DNA from: an uncultured Prevotella sp.
Lineage (GTDB): Bacteria > Bacteroidota > Bacteroidia > Bacteroidales > Bacteroidaceae
Direction of reading: 5' to 3'
NCBI RefSeq assembly: GCF_937863835.1
Contig: NZ_CALMHT010000073.1
Location: 23,701 to 87,700, forward strand
Length of the DNA stretch: 64,000 nt
The position numbers were made by a program, and so were the translations under genes. The notes under the pieces are model-generated. The model did not search any database. It worked only from the letters and a program-made list of their open reading frames with translations, and was not told where the DNA came from. Shown in pieces: positions 9,829 to 20,172 of this stretch (the first letter of the stretch is position 1; each line of letters opens with the position of its first letter).

Positions 9829-12800
9829 TTATTCTTCGCTCCAATCCATCTTTGTCTGACGGATGTAACTCTGATAACGTTTCTTTGCCATCTTTTCTGA
9901 TTCTGCAAATAGTTCTTCTGCTTCGTTAGGATATGCTTTCTTAACTGACAGGTAACGAACTTCACCCATCAGGAAGTCGTGGAACTTGCTCCAATCCGGT
10001 TCTTTAGAATCGAGTGAGAATGGATTCTGACCCTTTTCTGCCAGTTCTGGATTAAATCTCCATAGATGCCAGTAACCGCATTCCACAGCGCGAGCTTCCT
10101 CTTCCTGACTCATACCCATACCGCCTTTGATCTTAAGACCGTGGTTGATACATGGTGCATAAGCTATGATAACTGATGGACCGTGATATGCTTCAGCCTC
10201 GCGTATAGCTTTAAGACACTGAGCATTGTCAGCACCCATAGCGATCTGAGCTACATATACGTAACCGTAGGTCGTTGCTATCATACCCAGGTCTTTTTTG
10301 CGTACACGTTTTCCTTGTGCTGCAAACTGAGCAATGGCGCCGAGTGGGGTAGCTTTAGAAGCCTGACCACCTGTGTTAGAGTAAACCTCTGTATCCAGTA
10401 CCAGGATGTTAACATCTTCGCCACTTGCGATTACATGGTCGAGACCACCGTAACCGATATCGTAAGAAGCACCGTCGCCACCGATAATCCACTGACTTCT
10501 CTTAACGAGATAGTGGTCGAGTGTCTTCAGTTCAGTACATGTAGCACATCCTTTGGCAGCACCTGCCTCAATCATAGGTTTCAGCTTTTCTGCAGCAACC
10601 TTAGATGCGTCTGCGTCATCTTTGCCTGCAAGCCATTCCTGAGCAGCAGCTTTGAATTCAGCAGGAGTATCTTCTTTTGCTATAGCCTCGTCGAGAAGGA
10701 GAGATACACGTTCTTTCATCTTCTTGTTACCAAGTGCCATACCCATACCGAATTCGCAGAAGTCCTCGAACAATGAGTTGTTGAATACAGGACCTTGTCC
10801 CTTTTCGTTCTTGCAATAAGGTGATGATGGGATAGAAGCTGAATAGATAGATGAACAACCTGTTGCGTTGGCAATGGCCTGACGGTCACCGAACAACTGA
10901 CTTAACAGTTTAACGTAAGGTGTCTCACCGCAACCTGAACAAGCTCCAGAGAACTCGAACAATGGTTGTGCGAACTGAGAGTTCTTAACATTTGACTTGA
11001 TATCGATAAGGTTTTGTTTGCTCTTAACGTTCTTTGTAAGGTATGTCCAACGGGCTGCCTCTTCATCGTCACCAGCGAATGGTACCATTGTAAGAGCTTT
11101 ACCTGTCTTAGGATTACCCGGACAAACATTGGCGCAACTACCGCAACCGAGACAGTCCATAACGCTAGGTTCGATAATGAAGTGCATACCCTTCATTGCT
11201 GCAGGGGCTTTCATTTCGATAGTTTTAGCATTGAATCCCTTCATTTCCTCATCGTCGAGTACGAATGGACGGATAGCTGCGTGAGGGCAAACATAAGCAC
11301 ATTTGTTACACTGGATACAGTTGTCTGCATTCCATTTTGGAACAAATGCCTCAACACCACGTTTTTCGTATGCAGCTGTACCTACTTCCCAAGAACCGTC
11401 TACTGTACCGTTCTTTACGAAGTCGGATACCTTCAACAGGTCACCTGCCTGTGCGTTGATAGGACGAACCAGTTCTTTGATGAATGCTGGTGCATCATCT
11501 TCAACGGCTTTCTCATCAGCCAGATTAGCCCAAGAAGGGTCGATTGTCAATTGTTTGTATTCACCACCACGGTCTACTGCGGCGTAGTTCTTGTCAACGA
11601 CATCCTGTCCTTTCTTACCATAACTCTTAACGATGAATTTCTTCATCTGTTCAACAGCCAGGTCAACAGGAATAACACCTGTGATGCGGAAGAATGCAGA
11701 CTGAAGAATCGTATTGGTACGGTTACCAAGACCGATCTCCTGTGCTATCTTCGTTGCGTTGATTGTATATACAGTGATATTGTTCTGTGCGAAATAGCGT
11801 TTAACCTTGTTCGGTATGAATTTGATCAATTCCTCTCCTTCGAAGATTGTATTCAACAGGAATGTACCGTTCTTCTGAAGACCACGTGTAACATCATACA
11901 TGTGGAGGTATGCCTGTACGTGACAAGCAACGAAGTTAGGTGTGTTAACCAAATATGTTGAACGGATAGGAGTGTCACCGAAACGAAGGTGTGAACAAGT
12001 GAAACCTCCTGACTTCTTAGAGTCGTAAGAGAAATATGCCTGACAGTGTTTATCTGTGTTGTCACCGATAATCTTGACAGAGTTCTTGTTAGCACCTACT
12101 GTACCATCTGCACCAAGTCCGAAGAATTTAGCCTCGAACATACCCTTGCCACCAAGAGCCATCTCTTCAACGATAGGAAGTGATGTGAATGTAACATCAT
12201 CAATGATACCGATTGTGAAGTGATTCTTAGGTTCGTTCTGTTTCAGGTTGTTGAATACAGAAATAATCTGTGCAGGAGTTGTATCATGAGAACCCAGACC
12301 ATAACGGCCACCAACGATCATTGGTTTGTTTTCTACATCATAATATGCACTCTTTACATCCAGATACAATGGTTCACCTTCAGCTCCCGGTTCCTTTGTA
12401 CGGTCGAGTACTGCAATACGCTTAACAGAAGCAGGAACAGATGCCAACAGATGTTTTACAGAGAATGGACGATACAAGTGAACACTGATCATACCTACTT
12501 TTTCGCCATTAGCGTTCAGGTAATCAATAGCCTCGCGAGCTGCCTCAGAAGCAGAGCCCATCAGTATGATCATGCGGTCGGCGTCTTTAGCTCCATAGTA
12601 AGAGAACAGGTGATATTCACGACCTGTGATTTTACTTACTTCGCCAAGATATTTCTCTACAACTTCAGGAACCTTGTCATAATATTCGTTGGCTGCCTCA
12701 CGGTGTGTGAAGAATGTCTCAGGATTCTCAGCAGTACCACGTGTTACAGGACGCTCTGGTGTCAAAGCGCGGTCGCGGAAACGTTTAACGTCTGCCTCGT

Positions 12801-13389
12801 CAACTAATGGCATGATGTCCTCGTTGTCAAGACGTTCAATCTTATGATATTCATGAGATGTACGGAAACCATCGAAGAAATTAATGAATGGAACACAAGT
12901 CTTCAATGTAGCAAGGTGTGCAACGGCAGTCATATCCATAACTTCCTGTACAGAACCCTCGCAAAGCATGGCAAAACCAGTTTGGCGGCAAGCCATAACA
13001 TCCTGATGATCACCAAAGATACAGAGAGAATGAGAAGCTAATGTACGTGCAGAAACATCGAATACACATGGCAGCAACTCACCGGCAATTTTGTACATGT
13101 TAGGAATCATCAGCAACAGACCCTGAGAAGCCGTGAATGTTGTTGTGAGAGCACCTGCCTGCAATGAACCATGAAGAGCACCGGCTGCACCACCCTCAGA
13201 TTGCATTTCCTGAACTGATACAGTTTGCCCCCAGAGATTCTTACGACCACGGGCTGCCCACTCGTCAACATGCTCCGCCATTGGAGATGATGGAGTGATA
13301 GGGTAGATGGCAGCTACCTCACTAAACATATAGCTTATGTGAGCAGCAGCTTCATTACCATCACAAGTGATAAACTTTTTTTCTTTCAT
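9829..13389 (-). CDS. nifJ: Pyruvate:ferredoxin (flavodoxin) oxidoreductase
   Basis: 1186 aa; 'YPITPSSPMAEHVDEWAA', two 4Fe-4S motifs 'CIQCNKCAYVCPHAAI' and 'CLGCGSCANVCP', TPP region 'GGDGASYDIGYGGLDHV'. Confidence 0.97.
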   Translation of the reverse strand: MKEKKFITCDGNEAAAHISYMFSEVAAIYPITPSSPMAEHVDEWAARGRKNLWGQTVSVQEMQSEGGAAGALHGSLQAGALTTTFTASQGLLLMIPNMYKIAGELLPCVFDVSARTLASHSLCIFGDHQDVMACRQTGFAMLCEGSVQEVMDMTAVAHLATLKTCVPFINFFDGFRTSHEYHKIERLDNEDIMPLVDEADVKRFRDRALTPERPVTRGTAENPETFFTHREAANEYYDKVPEVVEKYLGEVSKITGREYHLFSYYGAKDADRMIILMGSASEAAREAIDYLNANGEKVGMISVHLYRPFSVKHLLASVPASVKRIAVLDRTKEPGAEGEPLYLDVKSAYYDVENKPMIVGGRYGLGSHDTTPAQIISVFNNLKQNEPKNHFTIGIIDDVTFTSLPIVEEMALGGKGMFEAKFFGLGADGTVGANKNSVKIIGDNTDKHCQAYFSYDSKKSGGFTCSHLRFGDTPIRSTYLVNTPNFVACHVQAYLHMYDVTRGLQKNGTFLLNTIFEGEELIKFIPNKVKRYFAQNNITVYTINATKIAQEIGLGNRTNTILQSAFFRITGVIPVDLAVEQMKKFIVKSYGKKGQDVVDKNYAAVDRGGEYKQLTIDPSWANLADEKAVEDDAPAFIKELVRPINAQAGDLLKVSDFVKNGTVDGSWEVGTAAYEKRGVEAFVPKWNADNCIQCNKCAYVCPHAAIRPFVLDDEEMKGFNAKTIEMKAPAAMKGMHFIIEPSVMDCLGCGSCANVCPGNPKTGKALTMVPFAGDDEEAARWTYLTKNVKSKQNLIDIKSNVKNSQFAQPLFEFSGACSGCGETPYVKLLSQLFGDRQAIANATGCSSIYSASIPSSPYCKNEKGQGPVFNNSLFEDFCEFGMGMALGNKKMKERVSLLLDEAIAKEDTPAEFKAAAQEWLAGKDDADASKVAAEKLKPMIEAGAAKGCATCTELKTLDHYLVKRSQWIIGGDGASYDIGYGGLDHVIASGEDVNILVLDTEVYSNTGGQASKATPLGAIAQFAAQGKRVRKKDLGMIATTYGYVYVAQIAMGADNAQCLKAIREAEAYHGPSVIIAYAPCINHGLKIKGGMGMSQEEEARAVECGYWHLWRFNPELAEKGQNPFSLDSKEPDWSKFHDFLMGEVRYLSVKKAYPNEAEELFAESEKMAKKRYQSYIRQTKMDWSEE

Positions 13390-13433
13390 TTTACTTGATA
13401 AATATTAATGAATAACTTTATTTATAATTACAG

Positions 13434-14621
13434 TTAATACAAGAAGCCGAGCAGCCACAATGGTATCATGTTATCGTGCCCGATTTCTGTATTGTATCTC
13501 GCGTAAATCGTATCTGGGTTAATCCGTATCTTACTGTTCTTTTCAGCATCACATATACGGAATTTCTTATTACCGTCTACTATATAGTATCCGTCTTTAG
13601 CTCCCTGGTTTACCAGATGGTCTTTCCACAAAGCATTGACAAAGAATGTCTCCATAACATCCTGTTTTTCTACATGTATAGGATATATCGCATACATAAG
13701 ATTAGGATTGTGCATCATAACCTTTGAGGGCTTTTTCGGGAAAGTCTGTCCCAATGGATAAATCATATTAAGAAGTCGGGCATCTGCCAGATATTTAATA
13801 TAATTCATCACTGTAGCCCGGCTCGTTTCTATCTGCTGGGCCAGTTCACTGATGTTAGGCGCATGTGGCCCGTCAACGGCTATCTGATAAAACAGCTTTT
13901 TTATTTTGGTCAGATATTTCAGTTCTATCTGTTTTATTAAAAGGATATCCACCTCTGTGGTCATATTCATTGTCTTGAGCAAATTTTCCGAAAAATTGCG
14001 GTGCTCCAAGAAAAAAGGATAGAATCCGTGATGAATGTAATCTTTGAAATATTTTGCCGGACTGGCTTTGGGTAATATATCCTTTATAATATGTTCATGA
14101 TTATGTATAATCTCATCCAACGTGTATGGTCTGAAACTGTTGTTAGTCTGCAGGTTTAGGAATTCACGGAATGAGAATCCTCTTAGATTATAGCTCTTTA
14201 CGATTCCGTTGAGTTCGGGATTCTCTTCTTTTAACCGCATGACACTCGAACCGGTGAAAACGATATTCAGATTAGGGTACAGATCATAACATTTACGTAG
14301 CTCACTGCTCCAATTAGGCTGTTTGAAGACTTGGTCAATAAGAAGTACGCGTCCGCCTTTATGGTAGAACTCTCCTGCAAAATCATCTATGCCTCTGCCC
14401 TGAAAATAAAAGTTGTTCATATTGACATACAGACATTGGCGGTCGTACATATCAAAATGTTCTTTAGCGTATTGCAGCAGGAATGTAGTCTTCCCGACAC
14501 CACGCGTGCCTTTTATGCCAATCATACGGTCGTTCCAGTTGATCTCATCCATCAGGATGCGACGAACAGGTGCGTTAGTATGTTCTATTAAATAAGCGTG
14601 AGTACGAAAAAAAGCCTCCAT
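13434..14621 (-). CDS. AAA family ATPase with probable C-terminal winged-helix/nuclease-like region
   Basis: Walker A 'GIKGTRGVGKTTFL', 'RVLLIDQV', 'IVFTGSSVMRL', 'LRGFSFREFL'; start assigned to internal ATG at 14621. Confidence 0.8.
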   Translation of the reverse strand: MEAFFRTHAYLIEHTNAPVRRILMDEINWNDRMIGIKGTRGVGKTTFLLQYAKEHFDMYDRQCLYVNMNNFYFQGRGIDDFAGEFYHKGGRVLLIDQVFKQPNWSSELRKCYDLYPNLNIVFTGSSVMRLKEENPELNGIVKSYNLRGFSFREFLNLQTNNSFRPYTLDEIIHNHEHIIKDILPKASPAKYFKDYIHHGFYPFFLEHRNFSENLLKTMNMTTEVDILLIKQIELKYLTKIKKLFYQIAVDGPHAPNISELAQQIETSRATVMNYIKYLADARLLNMIYPLGQTFPKKPSKVMMHNPNLMYAIYPIHVEKQDVMETFFVNALWKDHLVNQGAKDGYYIVDGNKKFRICDAEKNSKIRINPDTIYARYNTEIGHDNMIPLWLLGFLY

Positions 14622-14749
14622 ATCCAGTTTCAATTTGTTTTCGAGGTGCAAATATAGTATATATTTCTTAATTTGCAAAGTCTAGGTGGCAAAATATCGT
14701 TTTTTTTTATTATTTTTGCACCAAAATTATAATAAACAACAAAAAACAG

Positions 14750-15805
14750 GTGAAACTACATATATTCAATCCGGAACACGACATAGCTCTTGCTTATAAT
14801 AAACCTAATATTACAGCACCGCATGCCGCAAGACAATTACGAAGAGACCTTGCGTATTTACCTGTCTTATGGGCAGATGAGGGCGATGCGGTATTAGTAG
14901 ACGATGTCGAATCTGCTCAAAGGAACGCTACTAAATTCCTTCACAAGAAACCGTTGGTTATCTTTATAACAAAAGATGAATTGCCGGTATTACAGTTTAG
15001 TGAAATTCAACCTTGGGGATGGGATCGGTGTATATGCAACCAGTTCCGTAATTATGGATTCGGCGACTATTCATTACCAGACGAACTGACGTTGAGTAGA
15101 ATACGTGATATTTCCAATAGGATAGAAACAATCCTGATGATGTCGACACTTCGTGACGGTCTGGAGGATGTGACATGTGGCGAGATTCATTATTGTACTT
15201 CGTTGGAAGAAATCCGCGCCATATTGTTAATGCAGGGGAATGTCGTTCTGAAAGCTCCATGGAGTAGCAGTGGACGTGGTATTCGTTTTGTTTCTGACAG
15301 TCTTGAAATGCCTCTTCGCGGATGGTGTAATAACTTGTTGAATGTACAAGGTGGAATTATCGTGGAACCCTATTATAATAAGGTAAAAGATTTTGCCATG
15401 GAGTTTCATTCTGATGGAGATGGAAATATAAAATACAGAGGGTTGTCGCTGTTTGATACGGTGAACGGTTCATATACAGGAAATCTTCTGGCTACAGAAA
15501 GAGAGAAGGAACGTATCATTTCGGAATATATTCCTGTAGAAATAACGGAAGAAATAAAACGCCGTATCTGTATGATGATGGGTGATGAACTACTGAATGT
15601 ATATAAGGGACCGTTTGGTGTAGACATGATGATTGTGGCAAGCGAAGACCGCTCGAAATTCTTGTTAGACCCCTGTGTTGAAATCAATCTCCGGCGTACG
15701 ATGGGACATGTGGCATTGACGTTGCGGCCCGACGACGATGAGAAAAAAAGTCTGATGAGTATTATTTATAATAATGGTTACCAATTGAAGATAAACAAGT
15801 TATAA
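14750..15805 (+). CDS. Conserved hypothetical protein with ATP-grasp-like segment (GTG start)
   Basis: 'MKLHIFNPEHDIALA', 'VVLKAPWSSSGRGIRFV', 'DMMIVASEDRSKFLLDPCVEINLRRTMGHVAL'. Confidence 0.6.
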   Translation: MKLHIFNPEHDIALAYNKPNITAPHAARQLRRDLAYLPVLWADEGDAVLVDDVESAQRNATKFLHKKPLVIFITKDELPVLQFSEIQPWGWDRCICNQFRNYGFGDYSLPDELTLSRIRDISNRIETILMMSTLRDGLEDVTCGEIHYCTSLEEIRAILLMQGNVVLKAPWSSSGRGIRFVSDSLEMPLRGWCNNLLNVQGGIIVEPYYNKVKDFAMEFHSDGDGNIKYRGLSLFDTVNGSYTGNLLATEREKERIISEYIPVEITEEIKRRICMMMGDELLNVYKGPFGVDMMIVASEDRSKFLLDPCVEINLRRTMGHVALTLRPDDDEKKSLMSIIYNNGYQLKINKL

Positions 15806-15823
15806 CATTTAATAAAACAAACT

Positions 15824-17470
15824 ATGAAAAAAAACTTTTTGATATTGTTTGCCTTCCTGCCAATGGCTGCGATGGCACAGTACCACTCACAAGTGTGGTC
15901 ACCTGATAATGGTGACGGTACTTACACGAATCCTGTTATCAATGCTGATTATAGCGACCCGGATGTATGTGTCGGTGCGTCGGGAACGGATTTTTATCTC
16001 ACAGCTAGTTCTTTTAATTGTATACCGGGATTACCTATTCTGCATTCTAAAGACTTGGTCAATTGGGAGATTGTGGGTCATGCGATTAAGAAACTGACTC
16101 CGGATAGTGTTTTTAATAAAGCTCAGCATGGTAACGGTGTATGGGCACCAAGTATCCGTTATCATAACGGTGAATACTATATCTATTGGGGCGATCCTGA
16201 TTATGGTGTATTCATGGTCAAGACACAAGATCCTGCCGGAGACTGGAGCGAACCCTTGTGTGTGATACCAGGAAAAGGTATGATAGATACTACACCTTTA
16301 TGGGATGAAGACGGCCGTTGTTATTTGGTCAACGGTTGGACTGGCAGTAGAGCCGGTTTCAATAGTGTATTGAGCGTCAGGGAACTATCTGCCGATGGAA
16401 CAAAGGCTATCAGTGATCCTGTCATCGTCTTTGATGGCGGAAATGCAAATCATACGACAGAGGGACCGAAGTTTTATAAACGTAATGGTTGGTATTGGAT
16501 TATGTGTCCAGCCGGTGGTGTACCTGTAGGCTGGCAATTGGCGATGCGTTCGAAGAGCCCGTTCGGACCCTACGAGTGTAAGACTGTCATGGCTACAGGT
16601 AAGAGCAAGATAAACGGTCCTCATCAGGGTGGTTGGATACATACCGCGCAAGGTGAAGATTGGTTCCTTCATTTTCAGGACAAAGGAGTTTACGGCCGTG
16701 TCGTATTGCTTCAACCGGTACATTGGGTAGATAATTGGCCAGTCATGGGCGTAGATAAGGATGGTGATTTATGCGGTGATCCGGTATCGAGATACAAGAA
16801 GCCTAATGTCGGAAAGACATATCCTGTGATGAATCCTGTCGAGTCAGATGAATTCAATACAACCGTTTTAGGTAAGCAATGGCAATGGCATGCCAATTAT
16901 CAACAGAATTTCGGTCAACCGACCCCTTATGGTTTTTTCAGACTATTTACGCATAAATTGAGTGAAAGTTTTGTTAATCTGTGGGAGGCACCAAATCTTC
17001 TTCTTCAGAAGACCCCTGCTGATCGATTTACCGCAACAGCAAAGATTAAGTTTGCTTCAAAGGCAGATAACCAGTATGGTGGTATTATCATGATGGGTAT
17101 GGATTACAGTGCATTGGTTGTCAAGAGAGTAGGAGATGTATTCCAGTTACAACAGATAACATGCAAGAATGCCGATAAGAACAAACCTGAATCAGTCAAT
17201 ATTCTGGCTACCCTTCATCCTACAGAAAAAGATAAAATACCTTATCAACCGGCAATTTATGAGGAAATTTATCTGCGTATGATCGTGAATGACGGAAAGG
17301 TCAATTTCTCATATAGTTCGGATGGAAAAAGTTACAAGGCTGTAGGTGATGAATTTACGATGCGTGAGGGCAAATGGATAGGAGCCAAAATCGGTTTTGT
17401 GGCTGAAGAGAATAATCTAAAAGGAAACAGCGGCTATATTGATGCTGATTGGTTTAGAATCACCAAATAG
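15824..17470 (+). CDS. Glycoside hydrolase family 43 (beta-xylosidase/arabinanase-like), secreted
   Basis: Signal peptide; 'YTNPVINADYSDPDVCV', 'WAPSIRYHNGEYYIYWG', 'HTTEGPKFYKRNGWYWI', C-terminal beta-sandwich region. Confidence 0.9.
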   Translation: MKKNFLILFAFLPMAAMAQYHSQVWSPDNGDGTYTNPVINADYSDPDVCVGASGTDFYLTASSFNCIPGLPILHSKDLVNWEIVGHAIKKLTPDSVFNKAQHGNGVWAPSIRYHNGEYYIYWGDPDYGVFMVKTQDPAGDWSEPLCVIPGKGMIDTTPLWDEDGRCYLVNGWTGSRAGFNSVLSVRELSADGTKAISDPVIVFDGGNANHTTEGPKFYKRNGWYWIMCPAGGVPVGWQLAMRSKSPFGPYECKTVMATGKSKINGPHQGGWIHTAQGEDWFLHFQDKGVYGRVVLLQPVHWVDNWPVMGVDKDGDLCGDPVSRYKKPNVGKTYPVMNPVESDEFNTTVLGKQWQWHANYQQNFGQPTPYGFFRLFTHKLSESFVNLWEAPNLLLQKTPADRFTATAKIKFASKADNQYGGIIMMGMDYSALVVKRVGDVFQLQQITCKNADKNKPESVNILATLHPTEKDKIPYQPAIYEEIYLRMIVNDGKVNFSYSSDGKSYKAVGDEFTMREGKWIGAKIGFVAEENNLKGNSGYIDADWFRITK

Positions 17471-17501
17471 CATCAATCTGAACGTCTTCGTTTAACGATA
17501 A

Positions 17502-17547
17502 AAATTTCCGCACTGCTTAATTATATTTGGGCAGTGCGGAAATTTTT
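17502..17547 (+). terminator. Intrinsic terminator after GH43 gene
   Basis: TTTCCGCACTGC / GCAGTGCGGAAA stem then TTTTTT. Confidence 0.75.
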
Positions 17548-17610
17548 TATTCTTCAAGGATAATTTTTTTTCCTTAAAGGGAAATTTTCTCGCGCGACGG
17601 GGAATTTATT

Positions 17611-17799
17611 CTATTGAATTCTATAGGCTATTATACAAAGTATAATCAGAATAACAGCTATGCAGAACATCGAAACAAAAAGCCATTTGCTTATCAGTTT
17701 TCTTCTTTTGATGGAATTAAGACTTTTGCGCTTGAATATGCTGGCGCTGTCTAAATGTTCATGATGATGATGGTGATGATGATGCTCTTCTGTGTTCAT
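17611..17799 (-). CDS. 62-aa single-TM protein with N-terminal octahistidine tract (MNTEEHHHHHHHHEHLDS...)
   Basis: Internal ATG at 17799; CAT/CAC run; TM 'WLFVSMFCIAVILIILCIIAY'; minus-strand promoter-like TAATTTTG at 17838-17845. Confidence 0.65.
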   Translation of the reverse strand: MNTEEHHHHHHHHEHLDSASIFKRKSLNSIKRRKLISKWLFVSMFCIAVILIILCIIAYRIQ

Positions 17800-17850
17800 T
17801 ATTATACTAATATTTATGTTGAGTATTAATTTGAATGCAAAATTAGATAA

Positions 17851-17884
17851 AAAAGACGATATATCCAAAAATATATCGTCTTTT
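17851..17884. terminator. Terminator after hppA
   Basis: Perfect 14-bp stem AAAAGACGATATAT / ATATATCGTCTTTT. Confidence 0.75.
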
Positions 17885-17915
17885 CTTAATAAATGTTTAA
17901 TATCGATTCGTGTAT

Positions 17916-20108
17916 CTATAGCAAATGCCATGCTACAGTCACTCCAGCCATCACAATACTTACCATTGACATCAGTTTTATAAGTATATTGAGAGATGGA
18001 CCGGATGTGTCCTTAAACGGGTCGCCTACTGTGTCGCCAACGATGGTCGCTTTATGACATTCGGAACCCTTGCCACCGAAATATCCTTCTTCTACCATCT
18101 TCTTCGCGTTATCCCATGAACCGCCGGCATTAGCCATAAATATGGCGAGCGTGAAACCGGTGGCAAGACCGCCGCAAAGCATACCCATAACACCTGCGAC
18201 ACCGAAAATGATGCCCATCAGTATTGGTATGACGATGGCTAGCATTGAAGATAATATCATTTCGTGTTGAGCTGACTTGGTGGATATTTCTACGCATCTG
18301 CTATAGTCAGGCGTAGATTCACCTTCCAGTATACCTTTTATTTCATGGAATTGTCTTCTTACTTCCTCTACCATCGTTTGGGCGGCGCGACCGACAGCAC
18401 CCATCGTCAATCCACAGAAAAGGAATGCAGTCATGGCTCCTACGAATATACCGACCAGAACGATAGGGTTCATCAGGTTTACCTGGAAATAATTCATAAA
18501 ATCGATCATGCTGGCTTTTGCCGTTTCAATAACATCGCCAGTAGGGAGCGTGATAGATGTCTGTCCGATGCGTATCATGCCGATTTTAATCTCTTCTACA
18601 TACGATGCCAACAGGGCGAGGGCCGTGAGAGCGGCAGAACCTATAGCGAATCCTTTACCTGTAGCGGCTGTGGTGTTGCCCAGTGCGTCGAGCGCATCGG
18701 TACGGTTACGTACGTCTTCACCCAAGTCGCTCATTTCCGCATTGCCACCGGCGTTATCGGCTATAGGACCGTATGCGTCTGTTGCCAGTGTTATACCCAG
18801 CGTAGACAACATACCCACGGCGGCAATACCTATTCCGTACAGACCCTTGGACATGGCGGCGGCTTCCATTCTGATGTTGAATCCGTTAGCACACAGATAA
18901 CTCATGATGATAGCGATGCCAATAGTGATAACAGGTATACATGTTGAAATCATACCTGTTCCGATACCTTTTATAATCACCGTGGCAGCACCTGTCTGTG
19001 AAGATTCCGCTATCTTCTGTGTCGGTTTGTAAGTCTGACTTGTATAGTATTCCGTTGTTTGTCCGATGATGACACCGGCAGCCAGTCCGCAAATGACAGA
19101 GAATGATATGCCCAACCAATTCTCCAATCCAAGAAGATATAGTATACCGAAAGTAAATACGCCTATCAGCATAGCAGCTGTATTCGTACCTGTTCCCAGT
19201 GATTTCAATAAATCCTTCATCGTGGCTCCTTCATTGGTCTTAACCATAAATATACCCATCAGTGAAAGGAATATGCCCATTGCAGCAATAATCATAGGCG
19301 CTAATACAGCCTTCAACTGCATATCACTGCTCATGGCGAAAGCGGTGGCGCCAAGGGCGGCGGTGGAAAGAATACTGCCACAATAACTTTCGTACAGGTC
19401 AGCACCCATACCGGCCACATCACCTACATTATCACCTACATTATCAGCTATGGTAGCCGGATTTCGAGGATCGTCCTCAGGTATGTTAGCTTCTACTTTT
19501 CCTACGAGATCGGCACCTACATCCGCAGCTTTGGTATATATACCACCACCTACACGGGCGAACAGGGCCTGGGTAGATGCACCCATACCGAAGGTAAGCA
19601 TTGTCGTCGTAATAGCTACAAGGTCGTAAATACCCAACGATGTCAGTATAATAAACCATAATGATATATCCAATAATCCCAGTCCTACGACGACCAGTCC
19701 CATTACCGAACCACTTCTGAAAGCTATTTTCAGTCCTTTACCCAGTTCTTTCCTTGCTGCATTGGCAGTACGTGCCGATGCATAAGTGGCAGTCTTCATA
19801 CCGAAGAATCCTGATAGTCCTGAGAAAAATCCACCGGTAAGGAACGCGAACGGTACCCATGGATTCTGAATACCAAGTCCGTAAGCCAAGAAAGCAAAAA
19901 ACAACGCAAGAATGATAAATACGATAGTTACCACCTTATACTGCTGGCGCAAGTAGGCCATGGCGCCTTTCCGCACATGTTCGGCGATTTCTATCATACG
20001 TGGTGTACCTTCTTCTTCTTTCATCATGTTTTTGAAGAAGAACCAGGCCATACATAATGCTATACATGAAGCAATCGGTATAACCCAAAAATAAATCGGA
20101 ATGTTCAT
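17916..20108 (-). CDS. hppA: Membrane-bound ion-pumping pyrophosphatase
   Basis: 'ADVGADLVGKVEANIPEDDPRNPATIADNVGDNVGDVAGMGADLYES', 'GDTVGDPFKDTSGPSLNILIKL'. Confidence 0.97.
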   Translation of the reverse strand: MNIPIYFWVIPIASCIALCMAWFFFKNMMKEEEGTPRMIEIAEHVRKGAMAYLRQQYKVVTIVFIILALFFAFLAYGLGIQNPWVPFAFLTGGFFSGLSGFFGMKTATYASARTANAARKELGKGLKIAFRSGSVMGLVVVGLGLLDISLWFIILTSLGIYDLVAITTTMLTFGMGASTQALFARVGGGIYTKAADVGADLVGKVEANIPEDDPRNPATIADNVGDNVGDVAGMGADLYESYCGSILSTAALGATAFAMSSDMQLKAVLAPMIIAAMGIFLSLMGIFMVKTNEGATMKDLLKSLGTGTNTAAMLIGVFTFGILYLLGLENWLGISFSVICGLAAGVIIGQTTEYYTSQTYKPTQKIAESSQTGAATVIIKGIGTGMISTCIPVITIGIAIIMSYLCANGFNIRMEAAAMSKGLYGIGIAAVGMLSTLGITLATDAYGPIADNAGGNAEMSDLGEDVRNRTDALDALGNTTAATGKGFAIGSAALTALALLASYVEEIKIGMIRIGQTSITLPTGDVIETAKASMIDFMNYFQVNLMNPIVLVGIFVGAMTAFLFCGLTMGAVGRAAQTMVEEVRRQFHEIKGILEGESTPDYSRCVEISTKSAQHEMILSSMLAIVIPILMGIIFGVAGVMGMLCGGLATGFTLAIFMANAGGSWDNAKKMVEEGYFGGKGSECHKATIVGDTVGDPFKDTSGPSLNILIKLMSMVSIVMAGVTVAWHLL

Positions 20109-20172
20109 AGTAGTAATATATTAAAAGATTATTAATTAAGTGTCAATCCGATAGTGTATGTATCGGTAGTTT

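Noticed and set aside
11014-11961. 315-aa plus-strand ORF opposite nifJ
   Set aside because: Antisense shadow of a strongly conserved gene; Cys-rich, no recognisable motif or promoter
17760-17785. ATG/GTG trinucleotide run as a microsatellite
   Set aside because: In frame it encodes the His8 tract of the small membrane protein, so treated as coding
18345-18947. 200-aa ORF opposite hppA
   Set aside because: Antisense shadow ORF of a certain membrane pyrophosphatase gene
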